Origin: Medicago truncatula
Lineage: Eukaryota > Streptophyta > Magnoliopsida > Fabales > Fabaceae
Reading direction: 5' to 3'
DNA: 64,000 nt
Assembly: GCF_003473485.1 (NCBI RefSeq)
Contig: NC_053045.1
Span: 56,710,494-56,774,493 of the forward strand
Shown here: piece after piece, positions 57,984-64,000 of the stretch
Layout of the letters: each line of letters begins with the position of its first letter
Position numbering within the stretch: position 1 is the stretch's first letter
Program-made: the position numbers and the translations under genes
Notes under the pieces: model-generated
Told to the model about the DNA's origin: nothing
What the model saw: the letters and a program-made list of their open reading frames with translations, nothing else
The model's database searches: none

Positions 57984-58708
57984 CTGAATTGGAGAAAAAC
58001 TCATATTTTCCACCCAATCCGAAAATCCCATGGATATTTTCATAACAAAATAGGACGTGAGTAATTGATAGGGTGGAAAAGTAACGTTCATTCTTGTGGA
58101 TAGATTAACGCCCTGGAAGATGAGAGGTCTGTAAAATCTAAAATCAATTCTAAACAGGATTACGTTTTGCACCCCCAAATTCTTTTAAATACTTATAGCT
58201 AACTCATATTTTTCTCTCTCGCATATTTATGAAAATTAACATTTGTAATACATGTGAACGTTCTATTCTTTCAAATTTTAACTTTTGTAACACATCTTTT
58301 ATGACAGGGAAAGAACTTAAACATCCCTAATGCAAGAAGTGGTAAGACTAAATCCATTGCAGATATAAAGAATCAATGAGGAACGATGTTGTTCCAACAA
58401 ATGCAGTTCAATTTTTCTTTCTAGACGAATTTAAAACTTGAACCCATTTTTATTCATTGTAAAGATGTATAACTCGTTTTTCAAAATTCAAAAGTCAAAT
58501 TTAAGAAGGTAGACAAATTTTCAAGTCTTGTTTTAAAAAGTTCTGGATAACTTCCAGCAAAAAAGTAAGTTCAGTGTCAAAGTAATATGTTAGTCGCAAA
58601 AAAAGGTAATATGCTACTCAATAATAAAACTATATCTAAACACCAATCATATATCAAACCGATTATATGAGGTTGCGTCACACCCAACACAAATTCTAAG
58701 ACATATCT

Positions 58709-58835
58709 TTTCTTTTTGATTAAGCAGTTTAGTAGTTAGAAATTCTCCTCTTAAAGACAAATAAGTGGGTGTCTGATGTTTGAACTACGTCCCCTGCATA
58801 TATAATGCAATGTCCATATCAACTAAACTAAGATC
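58709..58835 (-). mobile_element. tRNA-derived SINE with 16-bp target duplication
   Basis: Diverged relative of the SINE at 43613-43746; on the minus strand both share GGACATTGCATTATATATGC-type sequence and a TTTCTAaCtACTA tail. Flanking ATTCTAAGACATATCT occurs exactly at 58693-58708 and 58836-58851. Confidence 0.85.
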
Positions 58836-58851
58836 ATTCTAAGACATATCT

Positions 58852-61800
58852 AAATGTGAATAATGTGATAGTATTAATTATATGTTGCATACAATCGCAA
58901 ACATATTCTTCATCAAACTAAATTATTTCTGCAAACTCTAAACCTTCATCGTCCATCGATGAGTTTGAAGGAGATGAGAGGGGAGAGTTTTGGAAGAAAA
59001 AAAAAAGGAAAGAGTAAGTGCAAGAAATATAGAATGTTGGAAGGAGATGGCTTTAGTTAGTTCATTTTTCTTTATTTAGTGGCATAATAACGATTCAAAC
59101 CACGCAATAGTGTAACACAGACATTTGTCACGTCATGTTGACCAAATGAGTAAATTGACGGAAGGGGCAAACTGATAGACGTTTAACAATTTTGGAGATA
59201 ATTTTGTTTTTTTCTCTAATTTGAAAGTGGTATTCGCAAGAATTTACAACTTTTGAAGGTTTTTGACTATTTACTCATTGGATGATATTACTACTGTGCA
59301 TATTTGAGTACTGTCTCTTTAAAGAACCCGTTACTTTGTTTAAAAACTACTATAGAAAGACAGCACTTGAAAATCTAGAATAAATGTACATTTCCTTTAA
59401 CAAAAAATTTCATCCTTTTGATTTGAGATATCATTTTTATAATTTGGCCAGACGGCTAATAAGTTAAGTAAACATTAACATACTCTAAAAAATGTGTCTC
59501 TTATCTTTTAAAAAATATAACATGACTAGAGAACTGAGATTTCCTTCTGAAGTGGACATTGAGACACTAATCAAACGAATATGGATAAACTAGATACATA
59601 CTCCTTCCAATATATGTTGCTCACGATATCCAAGGACATTGACTTAATGTAGCTAGGAGGTCATTCCATTTTCATTGCTCAAAAACTAGAAATGTCTTAA
59701 TCCACATTGATTTTTGATCATAATTAAACTAATGCCGGCTAGTAGAATCAGAAACTGCACTCAAAGACCTAAACAAGAAACTATTATGTCTCCTCAGAAC
59801 GGGGAAGAATTTTTGTTTAGTTGAAAGAAATAAACAATGTTTATGACCTTATATTATAGTTAGTGTATGACATATATAGTGAATGTGGGAAACAAACCCA
59901 ACATGTCTCAAATTCACAAAGCCCACGCTTGTGTGCAGGCCAAGAAGAAATGGATGCCGCTAAGCACATCTTAATGTATGTATATATCTATATACTGTTA
60001 GTTAGTGTGTATTTAGTTATTTTACTTGTATTTCAATTTAAAGAGATCATATATTAAAAAAATAGAGCAATAAAGTTTTTAATACTACAAGAAAGTTGAT
60101 GTATTTGACATGAAAATTGGCTCATGGTTAGAGTGGAAAAATCAAGGAGTGAAGTGACAAGAAAGTCGAAAGTTCAATCCCAATTTTTAGTATTGATATC
60201 TAAGAGTGTTCTTCCGTCAAGATTGGTCGGTTCTTGAGCTAATACCAAATTTCAAAAAAATATATATAAAAAGAGTCTTGTTAACAATTTCTCTAAGGAC
60301 ATTATATAAAGATTGCATTAAAGAAAATTTTGTCTTAAAAATACATATTGTTACTTTTATCAATAATAAATACACAACTTTTTAATTTAAACTTACTATT
60401 TACATATAGTTACTTTAACCATTTAACCATTACTTCATGAACACTCGTTAGCATTTTTTATAAAATAATATTAGTCGTTTTAAAGAAATTCACTTTATCT
60501 TAAGAGTTAATTAATCACAAATAATCAATTGCACGTTTCTCTTTTTGTCAAATCAATTGCACATTTCTAATGATGATATTCTTAATTCTTTAGGAGTAAA
60601 ATTTGTGGCTGATATTAAATTCCTGCGTCACTTTGGCAAGCTTCATTTGCATTATATTTATAAGCCACTCAACGATTCTAACATATTTATATATTTTACA
60701 AAAATAATTATATATATTATATTATGACCTAATTGCTTAGTTTGCACTTTGCACATGACCAAGGCGTTGACCAAGAAATCTAACACATAGGAATGATTAG
60801 CAAAATTATGCAGTACTAATATTAGTTTTATTTTATTTTATTTATTTACCAATATCAATATTAGTTATATAAAGTTTTTTTTAATATAATATGAGTGCAG
60901 TACATCAGCTAATTATCCATCCATAAGGTGTTAATTCAGTGACAGTAGTTTGACTTGGTAACTTTAAGCACATAGTTCAAATCACATTGGTGATAAAATG
61001 ATTATTAGAATCACTTAATTAATAATAATTTCTTCTATATCAATTTTTATTTTATACAAAATGTACCTTAATTAATGCAGAAAAGAAGAACCAGACAAAC
61101 AAGGCATAGCAGGTCAGGAATCTGCTCATATTGACATCCGAAAATGGTCTCATCATCACAAATACTATACCGCTTGTGTGATATTCTATTCACTTTAAGG
61201 TTAAAAACCAAACTTCTACAACTCCATTGAAGTAAGCATAGTATAAGTGACTGTGATTACAATATAAAAATACAAATAGAGCATATGGAAGCTGATGGAA
61301 CTCTAGCTAGGACAAATGCACTAAAAAATTGTGGGGTCGTTAGGAATCAAAACTCAAAATATCAAGAATTAACGTACACTTCAATTATACAATAATGTGT
61401 TTGTGCCCTCTTAAAAGTCGTTCATTATTATATATCATCATAATGGGTCTATGCACGGGTTGATACTACTTAGTGGTTATCATATCTTGAAATATAATTT
61501 TAACTAGATTGATGAAAATCCCATTATTGACTTTATAAATTAATTGCCCATGATTGCCTAATTTTCCTTTCAACAATGTTGTTACTTTATATATAGTGAT
61601 CCTAAGACCCTATATAGAGTAACTAATTATACATCAAAAGTTTGGAATATAAGTATATTAATTAATGCTTTTGGATTTGGTGGATGTAGATGTGAATTGG
61701 TGAAAAAACTAGATATCGCAAACGCTATTTACATGATTAAAATCATTGCAAATAAGCACGTCGAAAGACATTTCTAATTTGATCTTTACATTTCACGCTT

Positions 61801-63449
61801 CTCACATTAATGATTAGTTTGGGGCATTGGTTTTATTATTATTTGATTTGATTTGATGAATGTTCATTGGTCAGAGATCTTCAAATTTAGAGTGTGCTAT
61901 TTATCTCTTCTCACTATATTTAGTGCGACTAGCATTTTGAATTTGAAATGCAGAAAAAAACAACTTTTGGTTCATACAAATTAAACCCCACCACCACTAA
62001 TAGATTGATATCGGTCATAAGAAAAAACAAACAGCTCTTTTTTCATAATTAAAGTATCCTCAATACTATTGAAATTAATGGGATCATGCTAATAAGTATC
62101 CTCGTTAAAAAATCCAAAAAAAGTAATATTTGTATTGAAAATATATCTTTTATATTTTTAATGCAGTGTTGATTCAAGACATTAAGGAGTTCGTTGATTA
62201 AATTAATATACGGATTTCTTAGTCAAGTTTGGAGCTTTTTCGGATATTGAGGTTTCATCTCTCGAAAGCCTTCGAAGTCTTCTAAAAATTGACGCAACTG
62301 AAACTTTTTTCTCTAGAGAGTAGTTTATTTTTTTGTTCTCTTTTTTTTTTTTTGCTTGTTTTGATTAATTTTGTAACAAAAAAAATTACAAAAATTCTAA
62401 AATCTTTTTTGTTTGTTAACAAGTGTCTAGATTCATTTAAAATGTAATTAAGATATAAGTAACAAATATTCATTTAAAATGTTAGTTTCTTCCAATTTCC
62501 TACGCATCAACCGCGAAACAAATCAAGCAATTAATTAAGAGATCCAATACTTCTGCCACACCTTCTTATTCCCTCCGTCTCAAAATATGTATAACAAATG
62601 TCCCAAAAACACCTATTTAAAAGTTTAAAGAAGAAATTTTTTCTTATTAATTGTGTATTCAACAAATTGAAATTTTTAAAAGAAACTTTTTTTTCATAAA
62701 ATTAAAATTATTTTCTCATTTAAACTTTTAATAAGTGATCTAAAGACACTTATTAGCATAATCTATTAGTTGAAGTATTTTTTTTCTACTAAAACAAATA
62801 TGAAAGTTAAAGAATAACATGTATAATTTTCATAACAAGTTGGTACCCGTAGATAATGTAAATTATTCTCCTCCTAATGATTATTGTGACCAATTTACTT
62901 GAGTGCATTAGACTCGTGCTTTTACTATATGATGTTGATTTTTCTGAATTATTTATAATAAGTAATGGAGATCAATTGCTGACAAGTGTAATAAGAAAAG
63001 ATGGTCAATATTTAGTGTTTGTTGCTTTGTTTTTATATACTAAATAATGTATAGTATAGTTACTATAGAATATGCAATTAATTGGGATTTAAACTCTGTC
63101 CTTGAGTGCTCCATTAAGTAGCATAGGAAAAAAAGATTATGCAAATTGCCAATAGACATATTATGCAGGCAGATACACTATTTAATTTTCAATTACGAAG
63201 GCGTGCCCAAAACATTGTTAGACGGTGGGGAGTTTCGGAAGAGTCCGAAACCACGGTGAACAAAACGTTTAAGACCACTAAAAGATTTAGACATCATATC
63301 ATTCCTCAAATCTGTAAGATATTAAGTATATGAGTCTCCTCTCTTATATGTTCAATATTTCCTCCATTTATAATCAATGTGGGACATAATCACTCACACT
63401 TGAAATCTAACAAATCCTCCCCTCAAATGTTAGTCAACCTTCAGCATCA
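58852..63449. other. Gene-free region, 4.6 kb
   Basis: No host gene supported on either strand. Contains a partial MITE arm (58960-59070), possible LTR sequence at 59860-60010 starting TTAGTGTATGACATATATAG, a SINE-like copy at 60100-60260 and a one-ended Stowaway-like piece near 62572 (TTCCCTCCGTCTCAAAATAT). Confidence 0.45.
60100..60260 (+). mobile_element. SINE-like copy
   Basis: A-box-like TGGTTAGAGTGG and B-box-like AAGTTCAATCCC are spaced about 45 bp apart. A non-tRNA body follows and ends in CAAATTTCAAAAAAA. No clear target duplication. Confidence 0.45.
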
Positions 63450-64000
63450 TTTGATATTCAACAAAAACCGGGGCTGCTACATATTGATCCCGTGTTGTCT
63501 GTTCCTTCAAGAGGGCAATCATCATCGCCTTATGCTCATTTCAATGATATCCGTAAAGGTGCAGCAAGCAAAATGAAATCAACAAAGGCAGCCTCTTGTT
63601 CCAATACACGCAAATCTCATTCAATTTCGGGTCCATGGAGCTCCGAATGGATTAAGGATCGCCACCTTGAAGATGTTGGAGTTGTTTTCTCGCATAAAAG
63701 AAAGGAAAAGGTGATGCAGCAGCGACATAAAGCTACCCACAATCCTTCCGCCTTCGACGAATTGCTCGTATGTCGCTCAAAGATCGTCAAAATCTAATTC
63801 GTATGCTCAAGAAAACAAAGAAGAAAGCAGCAGCTCCATCTTGCTCTATTGGCAGCAAAAATAAAGAATGTTTGGATGCTAAATCCTCTTCAACAACATC
63901 GGGGGAAGATTGGAAAAATTGGCTTTCTTTGCGTGATAAATCTAATATGTTTCAAGTTCTCTCGCGGCCTAACAAATTAGAGAGGAAGATAATGAAAGGT
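63450..64000 (+). pseudogene. Degenerate L1-type LINE ORF1 3' part, running off the window
   Basis: On the plus strand the peptide SISGPWSSEWIKDRHLEDVG (about 63617-63676) and, in another frame from about 63745, RIARMSLKDRQNLIRMLKK, then DWKNWLSLRDKSNMFQVLSR, recall the segment between the ORF1 C-terminus and ORF2 of legume L1 elements. A frameshift lies between the two blocks, at about 63720-63770. The homology call is from memory of such elements; the reading frames themselves are seen. The rest would lie beyond 64000. Confidence 0.5.

Larger units (their letters stand above)
56145..58692. other. Hydrolase upstream region and intergenic DNA
   Basis: Leader and promoter of the hydrolase gene at the left. 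No gene beyond. SINEs at 56464-56530 and 56654-56791 and a tandem repeat at 57852-57983 are listed separately. Confidence 0.5.

Noticed and set aside
59863-60057. Peptide AAKHILMYV as a Copia RNase H remnant
   Set aside because: Only about nine residues match and the frame has no further support; the surrounding sequence looks more like LTR than coding DNA.
1-64000. CRISPR array, operon or rRNA genes
   Set aside because: No regularly spaced repeats of that type, and all genes are spliced eukaryotic genes; no rRNA-like sequence was seen.

Overview
This window is nuclear DNA from a flowering plant, most likely a legume. Support comes from AT-rich intergenic DNA, spliced genes with GT..AG introns, plant-only protein families (HIPP metallochaperones, LUL RING ligases) and many short plant transposons. 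The legume assignment rests on the look of the SINEs and MITEs and is an inference. Every gene I can support lies on the minus strand.

Layout. 0.45-2.26 kb: a three-exon heavy-metal-associated isoprenylated protein (HIPP). 4.9-8.5 kb: non-autonomous DNA transposons, including one with a clean 9-bp target duplication. 13.85-15.63 kb: a three-exon LUL-type RING E3 ligase. 16.43-18.79 kb: the splicing factor BUD31, with a probable 5'-UTR intron extending to 19.94 kb. 20.4-21.6 kb: a decayed L1-type LINE. 22.39-22.89 kb: a single-exon gene of unknown function. 24.37-28.73 kb: a nine-exon TVP38/TMEM64 membrane protein with SINEs in its introns. 30.2-31.9 kb: a hAT-like MITE, a Ty3/gypsy relic and two abutting Stowaway-like MITEs. 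33.36-35.15 and 38.95-40.78 kb: two tandem NXPE-type PC-esterase genes. 41.6-43.7 kb: two large inverted-repeat elements and a SINE. 45.78-56.14 kb: a nine-exon alpha/beta hydrolase (DUF1749/UPF0613) whose 5-kb second intron holds a 5'-truncated RTE LINE with 16-bp target duplications. 56.2-64 kb: no host gene seen, only SINEs, tandem repeats and a decayed LINE ORF1 at the right edge.

Exon coordinates were built by reading splice sites and checking reading-frame phase. All six multi-exon or tandem host genes give uninterrupted proteins of the usual family length. The genes do not form a pathway: they cover metal binding, ubiquitination, splicing, membrane trafficking, a secretory-pathway esterase and a hydrolase. 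From memory, HIPP33, LUL3, a TVP38 gene and the DUF1749 hydrolase also lie close together on Arabidopsis chromosome 5 (about At5g19050-At5g19090), so the order HIPP-LUL-TVP38-hydrolase looks like an old conserved block. BUD31, the unknown gene and the NXPE pair would then be interlopers or local differences.

I found no convincing new multi-gene system. The most unusual items are a MULE-type element carrying a 66-codon foreign reading frame, a perfect 28-bp inverted repeat able to form a hairpin, two adjacent 0.8-1.0 kb fold-back elements, and the RTE LINE in the hydrolase intron.
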